64,000 nucleotides of DNA. It comes from Portunus trituberculatus (taxonomy: Eukaryota; Arthropoda; Malacostraca; Decapoda; Portunidae). The notes beneath the pieces are model-generated. The model searched no databases. It had not been told where the DNA came from and was given only the letters and a program-made list of their open reading frames with translations. Position numbers and translations under genes: made by a program. Location of the stretch: NCBI RefSeq assembly GCF_017591435.1, contig NC_059299.1, positions 10,458,480 to 10,522,479 on the forward strand. The letters are read 5' to 3'. Shown here piece by piece: positions 1 to 10,742 of this stretch (its first letter is position 1; every line of letters begins with the position of its first letter).

Positions 1-360
1 GCCCTGGCCATCACAACACTTGACCTGGCCACCTCTTAGCGGCCTTAGGCGTCCACCCCTCCTGGCAACCTGCTGTCCTTCGCCTTACTTGTGGCTTCTT
101 CAGAAGAGCCAGCCACGCCTGTGATACCCACACAGGACTACCCCCGGACTCATAAGGATTCAAAAGAGGCCACGAAAATCTATGGATCCTTATGAGCCCT
201 AAGGTAGTCCTGTGTGGGTATCAGAGGCGTGGTAGCTGGCCGGTCTTCCTCAAGAAGGCACAAGTAAGGCGAAGGACAGCAGGTTGCCAGGAGCAGTGGA
301 CGCCTGAGGCTGCCAAGAGGGTGGGCAGGTCGAGTGTTGTGATGGCCAGGGCAGAGAGCT
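1..360. repeat. Inverted repeat of two LINE 3' ends, tail to tail
   Basis: Bases 1 to about 165 and about 188 to 357 are inverted copies separated by some 20 bases. Shared landmarks are 'ggcaacctgctgtccttcgc' in the left arm and its reverse complement in the right arm. Both arms encode the Cys-rich C-terminus of a Jockey-group LINE reverse transcriptase. The arms differ at scattered positions and by small indels, so this is not a perfect assembly mirror. The left arm continues beyond the window. Confidence 0.85.
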
Positions 361-621
361 GGGTAATGCAGTATGTTGAGAGAGGAGGCGTGGGCATTGA
401 AGCAGGAAATGTTCCATGGCTTCAGGGGTAGTCCTACACCAAGGGCAGAAGCGGGTCACAAGACAGACATAGGCGATGCAAGTGAGCACTGAGCGTGGTG
501 TGGCCCAGGCGGAGGCGGGCAATGGTTGATGTCCCTTGCGCTCCTTCCCGTGACTGACTGACTGTTTGAATCTTGTAATGGCGCTCATCCTTCCCCGCTG
601 ATGAACCCCCCCTTCCCTCAC
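190..621 (-). pseudogene. LINE ORF2 C-terminal fragment (Jockey group, Cys-rich zinc-binding end)
   Basis: The minus-strand frame encodes CPWCRTTPEAMEHFLLQCP, a C-x2-C-x7-H-x4-C pattern found after the RT domain of Jockey/I-group LINEs. The downstream residues (ALPSSLPWPSQHST, then SWQPQASTAPGNLL) are also of that type. There is no RT or endonuclease domain, so it is a severely 5'-truncated, non-functional copy. Its 3' end meets the oppositely oriented copy at 1-165. Confidence 0.65.
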
Positions 622-753
622 CCCTTTACTACCTGCGACTCGTGCGCCATCTGTTAGAAGCGAGGTTCCCTACTCAATTCCTCCAGCCCGCCCATTGAAC
701 CCGTATATCCTCCCTAGAATCCTTGATAAGAACGAAGGTAAGTGGTCACACGG

Positions 754-959
754 ATAATACAGGTCTCATACAAGTGACGGACAGAGCTCATCGCCTGTTG
801 CCGATTCATCCGTGCCCACTGCCCAGTCCAGTACACGTAGAGGATCGGTGTCAAACGTAATACAGGTCTCATACAAGTGACGGACGGAGCTCATCGCCTG
901 TCGCCAACTCGCCCATGCCCACTGCCCAGTCCAGTACACGTAGAGGATCAGTGTCAAAC
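754..959. repeat. Two-copy tandem repeat, 103-bp unit
   Basis: The segment starting 'taatacaggtctcatacaag' at about 755 recurs at about 858, and both copies end in 'gtcaaac' (about 856 and 959). The copies differ at roughly ten positions. It lies just 5' of the hAT-like transposase remnant. The stretch 622-753 holds nothing recognisable. Confidence 0.85.
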
Positions 960-1026
960 AACCAGTGTCAGTGTCTCTTAGCCTCCTCCCGAGTCATTAC
1001 TCAGACGATCAACAAACTGACAACGA

Positions 1027-1490
1027 GTGCATCAGGGGACCCTGAGCCTGGTGGAAATGGGTGCAAAACGCCACCAAGAAAAAAAAAGCAAGGGGTGGTA
1101 CCAACAGTCATTTAACATGGACTGGCTTACAGACCCCGAATTGAAAGACTGGGTGAAACAGGATCCAGATGATAAATGTGCAGCAATTTGCATATTATGT
1201 GAGTGTAAACTGAAAAATTGCAACAAATCAGCCCTCATGAAACATAAAGCTTCTTATAAGCACAACAAGAATTTTGAAACAAAAACTCACTGAATATACA
1301 GCAATTCTTCAAAAAGCTCCCTGAACAATGTCTTCAAGATAAAGTAGTGAAGGCAGAACTACTTCTATCAGGGTATGTGGCAGAACATGGAGTTCCTTTT
1401 GCATAGTGTGATCATTTGGTGGGTGTTATAAAGAAAATGTTCCCCGACTGTGAAGTTGCTCGCAACATTAAGATGAAAGAAACAAAAGCT
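1027..1490 (+). pseudogene. hAT-like transposase, N-terminal part with BED-type zinc finger
   Basis: The frame at 1027-1293 carries SFNMDWLTDPELKDWVKQDP, then CILCECKLKNCNKSALMKH and a following KHNKN. This is a C-x2-C...H-x4/5-H BED/TTF-type finger as found at the start of hAT transposases and their ZBED/ZMYM derivatives. After a stop, 1340-1490 continues with KVVKAELLLSGYVAEHGVPF in another frame. The reading resumes at 6625 on the far side of a CR1 insertion. In-frame stops and frame changes show it is dead. Confidence 0.7.
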
Positions 1491-2033
1491 TCATAACATA
1501 ATATAACATAACATAAATAATAGGATAACAAAGGGCCACCAGGGCCCATCTAGGTTATCCTGTATCAGTCGCACAGCAACCTCGTCATCAGTACTTAAAG
1601 ATACACTTACAAGTACTACACAATACATTATATACTAATTCTAAATATTTGGCCCATTAACAGGGCTAAGTCCTGCAGCGAATTCCTCTACAATCTGTGA
1701 TCCCCATACATGGGGATCATGTCTTGTTTAACTATAGTAAATTTCTTATAAAATCTATCATGCAGCACTATACATAATTATAAATCTAATAAATTGAAGT
1801 GCTTATCTAATCTGTTTTTAAACATTGTCAAACTAGTGCTATTTACAACCCTCTCTGGCAATGCATTCCAGAAGTCTACCACCCTATGACTAAAGAAATA
1901 TTTTCTTATATCTAACCTGCAGCCTTGCTTTCTAATCTTCCTGCCATGATTTCTAGTCCTACTTCCTCCTCTAAGGTAAAGAAAGATCTCACATCTATGT
2001 AGTTTGTATCTGAGAACATTTTAAATAACTCTA

Positions 2034-4620
2034 TCATATCCCTCTTATACATCTCCTCTCAAATGAAAACATGTTTAATTCCTTTAATCTATCTCTATAC
2101 TCCAGGCGCTTTAATGCTGGTATCATCCTAGTTGCTCTTCTCTGAACTGCTTCTAACATGTTGATATCCTGCCTATAATGGGGTGACCAGGCCTGTATGC
2201 AATACTCTAAATGGGGCCTAACATAGGAATTATATAAGCTACGCACCACTTCCTTACTTTTATAACTAACATTTCTATTTATAAAACCCAGGATCCTATT
2301 TGCCCTATTTCTTGCTTCTAAACATTGCTTTGAAAATTTCATAGTCCTGTCTATCACTACTCCTAAATCCTTTCCTCCTCTACTGCCTCTAGCCAACATC
2401 CCTCCATCTCATAGCTAAAGTTTGTGTTGTCTTTACCTAAATGCATAACCTGACACTTTTAGAATTAAACTCCATCTGCCACCTGTCTGCCCATGCTATC
2501 AGCCTGTCCAGGTCTCGTTGTATTCTGTAATTGTCCTTTTCACCCTGTACTGCACATGCTATCTTAGTATCATCTGCAAACTTTGATACTTTGCTACTAA
2601 TTCCTATATCTAAATCGTTAATGTACACCAAGAAAAGAAGAGGTCCTAGCACTGATCCTTGGGGTACCCCACTAACCACTTCCTTCCACTCAGACATTGC
2701 CCCATTTAATACTACTCTGTTTCCTATCAGAAAGCCATTCACTAATCCAATCAACTAACCTACCCCTATCCCATGTAGTCTCAATTTGTACACTAGCCTC
2801 CTATGCGGTACCTTATCAAACGCCTTGCTAAAATCTAGATATATAACATCTATGCTATTTCCATCATCTAACTCCTTGGTAATATATTCTAAGATATCGA
2901 GCAAATTTGTAAGACAGGACCTCCCTGATCTAAAGCCATGTTGGGTATCTCTAATTAATCTATTCTCATTTAAATGCTCCCAAATACTACCCTTAATGAT
3001 TTTCTCTAGTATCTTACATACTATACTAGTTAAACTGATCGGTCTATAATTATTCACATCATCCTTCCTACCTTTTTTAAATATTGGTGTAACATTAGCT
3101 AACTTCCAGTCCTGAGGTATCTCAGCAAACCTAAGTGATCTTTCAAAGATTAACTTAAGTGTTTCAGAAATACTGTCTACACCCTCCCTAAGTACTCTGG
3201 CATGTAGCTCATCAGGACCACTAGCTTTCCTATCGTCTAGTTCAGGAATAAATTTCCTAATAATTCCCGGTTTTATATCAATATTTTCTAAAGCTCTTAA
3301 TCTGTTTGTAACTGGATTTCCTATTCTTTCCCTAGTAAATACTGAAGAAAATTGTTCATTCAATAATTCTACTATGTCTTCATTTTGATCCACTACTACA
3401 CCATCTTTTCTGAGTGGTCCAATCCTATCCTTATTTCTTTTATCACTGACCTTGTAATAACTATATAATTTTTCGGGATCTTTACTCCCAGCTCTATCTA
3501 GTTTTATCTCTGCCTGCCTTTTACTTTTTTTTATAACCTTACTCAAATCATCCCTGACCTGTCTGTACCTAATCAAATCTACATCTTCCCACTTTTCTGC
3601 AACTCTCTATATGCCCTCTTCTTCTCTCTGATCTGTCTACCTATCTCATGAGTCCACCATAATGGCTTCCTGTTTCTCTGCCTTATATCTTTGTAAGGGA
3701 TACACTGCATCACTATACCCTTTACTACAACCTTAAAAATATCCCACATCTCCTGTGCAGTTTTATTTCCAAAACTATCTTCCCAGTTTACCTCTCCTAA
3801 TAACTGACGTAACCTACCATAATTGCCTTTCTGATAGTTTGGGACTCTAGTCTTATTCACTATATTATCCCTACTGGAATTAATGATAAATCTAATTATA
3901 TGATGGTCACTGTTTGCTAAAGTCTCTCCTACCTCAACTTCCTTTAAACAATGCTCAATATTTGTTAGTACTATGTCTAAAACCTTCCTCCCCCTAGTAG
4001 GTTTATCTACCATCTGCACTAAATAGTTATCCTGAAAACTTTCCATAAACTTATTTTCACTAGCATCTCCTACCATCCTCTCCCAGTTTACTGACTTAAG
4101 ATTAAAATCCCCTAAGATAATTGTCTGACTAGTACACCCCCTATTTATCTCATCTACCATAAGGTTGTGTACATCTGCTGACTGGTTAAGTGGTCTATAA
4201 AAAGCTCCTACTCTAACCTTACTTTTGTTTACTCTAACATCCAGCCATAAGGACTCTACTGTTATCTACCTTAATACTATTAATCTGACTGGAAATGAAG
4301 GATTTTTTTTACATAAATAACTACTCCTCCACCTATCCTACCAATTCTCTGTTGTAAATACATGATGTATCCATCTACTTCATATTCTTTCCTATTTTCC
4401 CTAAACTTTTCCTCATTTACCCATGCCTCTGTGACACATACAACATCTAAGTCCTCCTCAACTATATAACTAGATAACTCGTCCTTCTTGTTCCTAAGAC
4501 TACTGGCATTTACATAAAAACATTTAAGTCCTGCTACCTTCCTAGATGCTGTCTCCTTATTTGGAATCCTAATCTTATTCTCTCTAATTTGAACCTGGAA
4601 ATCTTTCCTAATCTTTTAAC
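2034..4620 (-). pseudogene. CR1 ORF2: endonuclease-reverse transcriptase (broken)
   Basis: ORF2 makes the nick and copies the LINE RNA at the target. Order on the minus strand: an EEP endonuclease start in 4620-4160 (NASSLRNKKDELSSYI, VTEAW), the endonuclease end at 4160-3579 (ILGDFN, NSDHHII), then RT at 3576-2755 (NYRPISLTSI, QHGFRSGRSC, YLDFSKAFDKVPH). RT continues at 2754-2437 (GVPQGSVLGPLLFL, then catalytic FADDTK), and the C-terminal domain is at 2399-2034 (YVRPHLEYCIQAWSPH, RRATRMIP). The frame changes between blocks at about 3577, 2755 and 2400-2437, and stops occur in the endonuclease N-terminus. All catalytic blocks remain recognisable, so the insertion is moderately young but inactive. 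Confidence 0.85.
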
Positions 4621-4771
4621 TATCTCTGTTTATCCTATCTAGTTTATGTCTAACATCTTTCTTCTGGAATGCATTTGCTACCTCACCCCCTACACTCCAT
4701 CCCAACTCCCCCCTCCAGACATCCACTCAGCACATCCACACTCTTCCTACTCAGATGCACACCATCCCTAG

Positions 4772-5326
4772 ACGAGGAATGTTTACCCATGTTCCGGGAA
4801 CAAGCTTCGGCTAAACTGTGTTCCAGCTCAGGAAGTTCCCGGTTTTCAGGGTTCCGCTCTAATGGTGAACTTGCTGACGCTACGCGGGAACTCACAACTG
4901 GATCACCATTTGTTGCTTGCTCTCCTCGTGTGTTTAAAACTGTTTTAAATCATGGAGAACGAATTATTGTAGCCCAAGAGTCTTATTAGATATTTGTGTG
5001 AACTGGTAGAAGGGCACAGATTCCTCTGGGACCCACAAAATGTGGACTATCCCAAACATAAGCTCAGATTGAAAGTGTATGATGAAATAGCCCAGGAAAT
5101 AAAGGCTCAATACCCAGCGATGACCACTTTGACTGCAGGTAAGGCTCCTTCACAGTATTTGTGTAATGTATATCATAGAAAGAGACGTTTAGGTACCCGT
5201 GCAGCCAAATATATAGATATAGGTATAATGATTAGCCAACTTGAGTAGACGTCTCAGGAATAAACTTCAGTACCGTGTGAACATCCGGTGGAACCAATTC
5301 CCGGAACATGGGTAAACATTCCTCGT
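4772..5326 (+). mobile_element. 555-bp TIR element carrying a MADF-domain coding segment
   Basis: The ends are about 28-bp inverted repeats: 'acgaggaatgtttacccatg' starts at 4772 and its reverse complement ends at 5326. It splits CR1 ORF1 between its esterase core and its final DGVHLS block, so it is an independent insertion. No clear target-site duplication is visible. The interior codes for a MADF-like domain, unusual for an element this small. PIF/Harbinger-related transposons carry Myb/MADF-like partner proteins, so it may be a deletion derivative of such an element. Confidence 0.7.
4952..5248 (+). pseudogene. MADF-domain protein fragment inside the TIR element
   Basis: The frame opens MENELL, hits a TAG stop, then reads on as PKSLIRYLCELVEGHRFLWD, YPKHKLRLKVYDEIAQEI and QYLCNVYHRKRRLG to a stop at 5248. 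The pattern L-x3-V-x4-FLWD, then a Lys/Arg-rich turn and YDEIAQEI, then a final basic helix, is the MADF (Myb/SANT-like DNA-binding) fold as in Adf-1 and Harbinger-associated proteins. It may be a single exon. No transposase domain is visible in the 555 bp. An alternative start is the in-frame Met at 4994 (MCELVEG). Confidence 0.6.
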
Positions 5327-6624
5327 GTGAACTGCGCTTTACACATCCCTTTTACCCGATCATTCACACCAATGGCCCTAGACAACCATTCCCTGCTAAC
5401 ATACACACGAGGCAAGATTCCTGACACTACACACCTCCTACCACTCTCCCTTATCTTGCCTAACATTTCCCGAAATCTTGCCACTAACTCCTCCGACCCA
5501 CCTGCTCTGACATCCTTCCCACCTACATGCAAAACTACTACACCCTCCCTCTCCATCCCCCCAACTCTCTTCTGCACCTCCACACTCACTGCCTTCACAC
5601 CTGCACCAGGCATACACACGTTCGTCCTCCTATCCCTGTCTTTCCCACAGAAAGTGCTATCCAAGTACCTAACCTGAGAGTCACCCACCACACACACCTG
5701 AGGTGTGCTAGGCACAATCCTCCTCCTCTCCTCTACCCCCTTCTCTCTCCTTTCACTCACCACAACCACCTCATTCACTCCACTCTCACTCTCCCCCTCC
5801 AACAAACTTAACCTATTTTCACACTCAACAGGTTTAGTCCTATCCTCCCTAACTGCCTCCGCTTTCCTTCCCCTTGCAACCTGCCATCTCTGCCCATCCT
5901 GACTACTATCTTTCCCAGTCTGGCTCGCCTGCTCCCTCTTTCCCACTCTGCTCTTCCTGACAGAGGGCCAAGCCACCCTGTCGCCCTAAGAAGGTCCAAC
6001 CTTCAGCCTAACACTGATCTCCTGCCTAATTTTTTCCACTGCCTCCCCAAGCCTCTTAACCTCCTCCTTCAACTCAAAGATGAGAACTTCGTTCGCACTT
6101 TTCCCCTCACTTAGCTTCCTCATTTCCTCTCGCAATTCTCGGTGCTCAGGAGAAAGAACTAAATTCTCGCTCTTGAGCCTACATACCATACACTCACAAA
6201 AGTCAACGACCTTCCTGTCATGCCCACACATCTCACACACAACAAACTTGCCCAATTCCACCTCAACACTCTCTTTTACGCACTCAATCACACTCTGATA
6301 TACCTCAGTAACTACCGCCATACTAATTTACAATCTGTTAACTCACAAGAACACTATACGTAGCTAACAAACAAATAAAAATACTTGGTGACAGCAGGGT
6401 GGGGAACCGCGGTGGTGGGGGGCCTATGTGAGGTCAACTAATCCTCTTTCAAGGTCAACTTGACGGTTACAAGCCTAGTCTCACCGCTCTACCAAAATAC
6501 TTTAAACTCACAAACACTGATTCTAACCACTATTTCACTCTAATCTAACACTTGCAGTACACACTTTCACTTCACTTACACTCAAAGCACCACACACAGA
6601 CACCAAGCACAAACACCACTACAG

Positions 6625-8265
6625 GATGGTATTGCTTGGGAAGAAAAAGAGCTGGTAGCAAGTATCTGCAAAAAGAATAAGTTTTCGATCATCATCGATG
6701 AATGTACAGATGGTTCTGTATCCCAGGTTTAGCAGTGATGGTGCGATATTATGATGCTAGACAGTGTAAAGTCACAGACGCTCTTTTAGATGTTGTGGAA
6801 GTGGATGATGGGAGCAGAGAAGGACTTTATAAGTCTGTGAAAGAAATGTTGCAAAGAAAGGAAATACCTCTGCAGATCATAGGATTAGCTTGTGACAATT
6901 GTTCCACAATGATGGGGGCAAATAAAGGATTTCAAGCATACCTCAAGAAGGACATTCCCCATGTTTTCGTTCTCGGTTGTGTGTGTCATTAATTTGCCTT
7001 ATGTGCAAACCAAGCCAGCAATACCTTGCCCCCGTGGCTTGAGTCTTTTGTAAAGAACATTTGCTGCTATTTTGCTCGCAGTAGCAAACGGCAACATCAG
7101 TTTGAGATGATTCAAGATGTAGTCCAGACCCCCAAGCATAAAATGTTGAAGTTATCACAAACTCGCTGGTTGTCGAGGGGGTCAGTTATATCTAGAATAT
7201 TGGAACACTGGGATGCACTGCAGCTGTTTTTTTCAAGAAGCTAGAACAGATAAAGTTGATGGAGCAGCTCAGATTCACAAAACAATGATCAATCCTGGAA
7301 CGAAGCATATGCTCCTCTTTCTCAATTATGTCATCAGTAAAGTTGACAAAATGAATACAGAGTTCCAGTCACAACACTTCAGACTTTCAAAACTGTATTC
7401 TGTAATATCAGATGAATAAAGAAGCATCCTGGGACTGTTTGTACGTGAAGAAATAATACAGTCACAGAAAAAAAGTGACATTGATTTATCTGATCCTACA
7501 ATCTACAAGAAAGTTGTCGACTTAGGAGAAGATGCAATGCCCAATGATAAAGGAGCCTCTTGGAGAAAACGAGGACATATTTCGCAGGGATTGTCATAAG
7601 TTCTTGGTGGTATTATGTGCTCAAATGAAACTGAGATTTACATTTGAGGAAGACAGTGTCCTTGCCATGTTGAAAAGTCTCGACTCTAAAGAAGCACTCT
7701 CCCCTCAAAGAAACATGCGATCTCTTGTTAAATTGGCACTCCATTTTCCTACTCTAGTTAAGGACGAGGACCTTGACAAGTTGGATGACCAGTGGAGAAA
7801 TTTTATGTATTTCAAGACCTCCCTTATTAGCATCAGTAACTCACCCACTAAATTTTGGCTTGAGTTAGGAGATGTGAAAGATGGAAACAACCAACCAAAA
7901 TTCAACATTCTTTCAGCTTTCATGTGGGGTCTTTTGGTTCTCTCCCACTCATCTGCATGTGGTGAAAGAATATTCTCTCAGCTCAATAGTATTAAAACTA
8001 AAGATACGAACAGACTGCTTGTGCCAACCGTTGCTAATCGTCTGCTAGCAAAGCAAGCGATTGCAAGACAAGAAGGATCATGTTTATACTGGGAGCCATC
8101 ACCATCGTTGGTCAGAAACTTGAAGAGTGGGCAGTGCCACAAGCGTTACTTGGAGAGATGATGCTCGAAAAAAGGAATTTCTGGCAACTCTACATCCAGG
8201 TGATACTGAGGCTTCCGATGATGACGACGTCTTCAAGTATATCTCCAGTAGTTTTCAAGGTAAGC
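6625..8265 (+). pseudogene. hAT-like transposase, catalytic and dimerisation part (broken)
   Basis: This continues the protein started at 1027. Blocks read in changing frames: SIIIDECTDGS with a stop shortly after, then VMVRYYDARQCKVTDALLDV and LACDNCSTMMGANKG (6702-6992), then WLSRGSVISRILEHWDAL (7026-7244) and MNTEFQSQHFRLSKLYSV (7213-7419). The C-terminal frame at 7532-8161 has KFNILSAFMWGLLVLSHSSA and CGERIFSQLNSIKTKDTNRL, the hAT dimerisation motif. An acidic tail (EASDDDDVFKYISSSF) ends just before a donor-like 'caaggtaagc' at about 8258. It resembles domesticated ZBED/ZMYM-type hAT proteins, but frame breaks argue for a dead copy. No TIRs were identified; 8266-8576 shows no coding evidence. 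Confidence 0.75.
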
Positions 8266-9724
8266 ATGTGTACTGTGTTAGGGTTTAATTTAATTTTTGT
8301 TGTTTTGGGACCTTGGGAATTTTTTGGCATATAATGGGATTTTTGGGGGGCAATCTTGGGATATCTGAAAATCTGGAGTGGCAACCTGGTGATTAGGATC
8401 AGAGGCCGAAGTGATTGGGGCAGTAGTGGTTGAGGGCCGTACTGACAAACCTGCTGGGAAGCCGAATACCTGGCTGTGAGCTCGTTCTGGGACAAAACAC
8501 TATCATCCTGAAACGAAATCTCCAAACCGCCATGAATGTTGGACAAAACAGGCAGCCGGTGAATCCCTTGTCCCTTGAACAGGAGGTGCCTTAATAGACT
8601 GCTATGTGCCTACGTCGAATGCTAACTGCTATGTACCGTCGGCTACTATTGTACCACTTCTTTGGCTTATATGTACTGGCTCTTGTGTACCACTGTTTTG
8701 GCTTGTATGCACCAAACAGGGCTGCTATGTACCAGATACCATATAAGGAAATGAATATTTATTGTAAGAAAATTAATAAAGACATGATATAAAAGTAATG
8801 AAACTACATCAAAAGAACACAAAAGCATGAACATATTGAAACTGCATACATTAATTGAAATGTGTCAAGCAATAAAATTCATCATACCACAGCCTTGGTT
8901 TGTTTAAGAAAAATGGTAAATGTTTACAATCACTGTACAGTGTAAATTCCTAAAATTTCTCCCTCTTTCCCCCCAACAAACTTGGGGGACTGTGGGGAAT
9001 CGGTTTTTTTTTTTTTTTGGGGGGGGTGGGGGGAAGCAAATGAGGCTGATTTTGACCCAAGAAAAAATCTACGGAAATTTTTCAGAAAATCCCTGAAAAT
9101 CATGATTTCTCGTAAAAATTATCCCATAAATCCCTAGATGTAGCGACGTGTGTAAAATGGCCGGAAGGCTGCTCATCCCGGAGCCACCCCCCCTAAGGTT
9201 ATTAACAACCTAAACAAACCTAACCTAAGGTTCTCTTAACCGAGGGAATTTCCCAAGAATACCCATTATATCAGAGGAGGGTGGTTCGCTCGCTTTGCTC
9301 GCTCACGGGGAATTTATTACCTCCTTGTAATTGCCATTCAGTAGGATATAATCATATACTGTATTCAACATCACCCGTTCCGTGATACAGGGGGTATTTT
9401 AGGGAAATTTCCCTAGAATACCCAATGACGAGTGTTGTTACGGCCACACTAAACGCGAGCACCTCATTTTTTTGGTAAAATTCCAGAATAACAAACACGG
9501 CGTTTCAACACCAAACCTACCTTTTCTGTCTGTGTCGCACGCACACATCAAACAGGTCTCGTGCCTTCCCTGTGTACTTATGGAAAAGTCGAGGAGGCCG
9601 AGGTCACAATCAGAGCACCGAGGAAAGCAATGGAATCCATCATGACTGCCAAACGACTACTGTGTTAGGGTGGAGGGCGGCGAGTCCACCTTCCAGTTCA
9701 CTTAGTGGTGGAGGAATACATTAG

Positions 9725-10260
9725 TGACGTCATTTCCCGTAGTTTATAGCGTATTTGCTTTATTTTGTTCACTTAATGGAGGAATAAGAATATTTATACT
9801 TATCTGAAATGTTGTTCTTCGCGTGTTCCTCTTTCAACTTGCTTAAAACGGCGAGAAAGAGCGAGATTTTTCCGAATGACCCAAATTCAGAACCAAGGTT
9901 CTGGAATCTTACGTTGGCGTAATCCCTGACTTCATTTCCCGTAGTTAGCGTATTTGAATGATTTTTATAGGTGACTGAAAGAAGAATAATATTTCCTCTC
10001 ATCTGAAGTGTTGTTCTTCGTGTATCCCTCTTTGAACCTGCCTAAAAGGCTAAGAATTCCTCGATGGAAAGGAATTCAGCCACGAAGCTTCTGTAAATTT
10101 CCACGTGCGTATATATATTTGACGTCATTTCCCCTAGTTATTGTATTTCCTATATTTTCATAACTGACTGAAGAAAAAACAATATTTCCTTCCATCTGAA
10201 GTGTTGTTCTTTTTGTGTTCCACGTTCAACTTGCTCTTAAAAGTGGACACACACTCGCCA
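9725..10260. repeat. Triplicated ~200-bp block
   Basis: 'cattttcccgtagtt'-like starts occur at about 9728, 9930 and 10120 ('acgtcatttcccgtagtt', 'cttcatttcccgtagtt', 'acgtcatttcccctagtt'). Each is followed 80-100 bases later by an 'atctgaagtgttgttctt' motif and a 'ccctctttcaacttgct' motif. Spacings are about 200 and 190 bases, with strong divergence. It sits inside the unclassified element at 8577-10850. The preceding part (8990-9720) has homopolymers and short CCTAA-like runs near 9220 but no gene. Confidence 0.7.
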
Positions 10261-10654
10261 CTTCAAATAATTATTGGTATGCCGCTTCAAATATGGCGAG
10301 CAAAAGGAACTACATGTGTTGTTGCGGGCGCATCGCACGTGTGTTAAGAGGCTCAGTCGACACAAGCTGGTGTAGACAGCACACAAACACTGGACTTAGA
10401 AATTGAAAGTGGTGTTAAACTGTGACGCTAAAATAAGCACTGTTCTATAGAGTATAGAGCACCCACTAAAACCCCGATAGAAAATGAGTCATATACTATC
10501 TATTAGCTATACTATTTTAGGAATTTACATTGTACAGTGATTGTAAACATTTAACAAAAATAAATAAATACACAAAAATATTATATAAAAGTAAATACTG
10601 GGCAAGTTCACTGGAGCTTCAAAGCAAACAGTGAGCAGATCCACTAGTTTCGAA

Positions 10655-10742
10655 GGAGCAATGGTGGGGATTCGAACCTATGCGTAAATATCTGTCCACT
10701 CTATTTGCTTTATCCTCTCTTTGCTTGCCAAACAAATAAACG
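10655..10742 (-). repeat. Possible tRNA-derived SINE head
   Basis: On the minus strand the segment contains TAGGTTCGAATCCCCACC, a good pol III B box, preceded at tRNA-like spacing by a degenerate A-box-like 'tttggcaagcaaagagagg'. It resembles the head of the SINE at 25270-25590. It is too degenerate to be a tRNA gene. Confidence 0.4.

Larger units (their letters stand above)
4690..6321 (-). pseudogene. CR1 ORF1: zinc finger, coiled coil and SGNH-type esterase domain (interrupted)
   Basis: The N-terminal part (6321-5986) has a Cys-rich finger (VCEMCGHD...CECMVC) and then a charged heptad-like stretch (ELREEMRKLSEGK...LKEEVKRLGEAVEK) likely to be a coiled coil. The second part (5976 to about 5327) is basic, then carries an SGNH/GDSL-like core: VCVVGDSQVRYLD with the nucleophile Ser, and VVVLHVGGKDVRAGG where the family usually has G-T-N-D. 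The closing Asp/His block (RDGVHLSRKSVDVL) lies at about 4771-4690, beyond the inserted TIR element at 4772-5326. Esterase-type ORF1 proteins are known in CR1 and L2 elements. The frame shifts near 5990. Confidence 0.75.
1491..6620 (-). mobile_element. CR1-clade LINE, nearly full length, inserted in the hAT element
   Basis: On the minus strand this reads 5'UTR (about 6620-6322), ORF1 (6321 to about 4690), ORF2 with endonuclease, RT and C-terminal domain (about 4620-2034), and a 3'UTR ending at about 1491 in TTATG-type repeats. That order and the esterase-type ORF1 are typical of CR1. The same hAT reading frame lies on both sides, so this is an insertion. The copy is broken by stops and frameshifts and by a 555-bp TIR element in ORF1. 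The 5' boundary is approximate. Confidence 0.85.
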
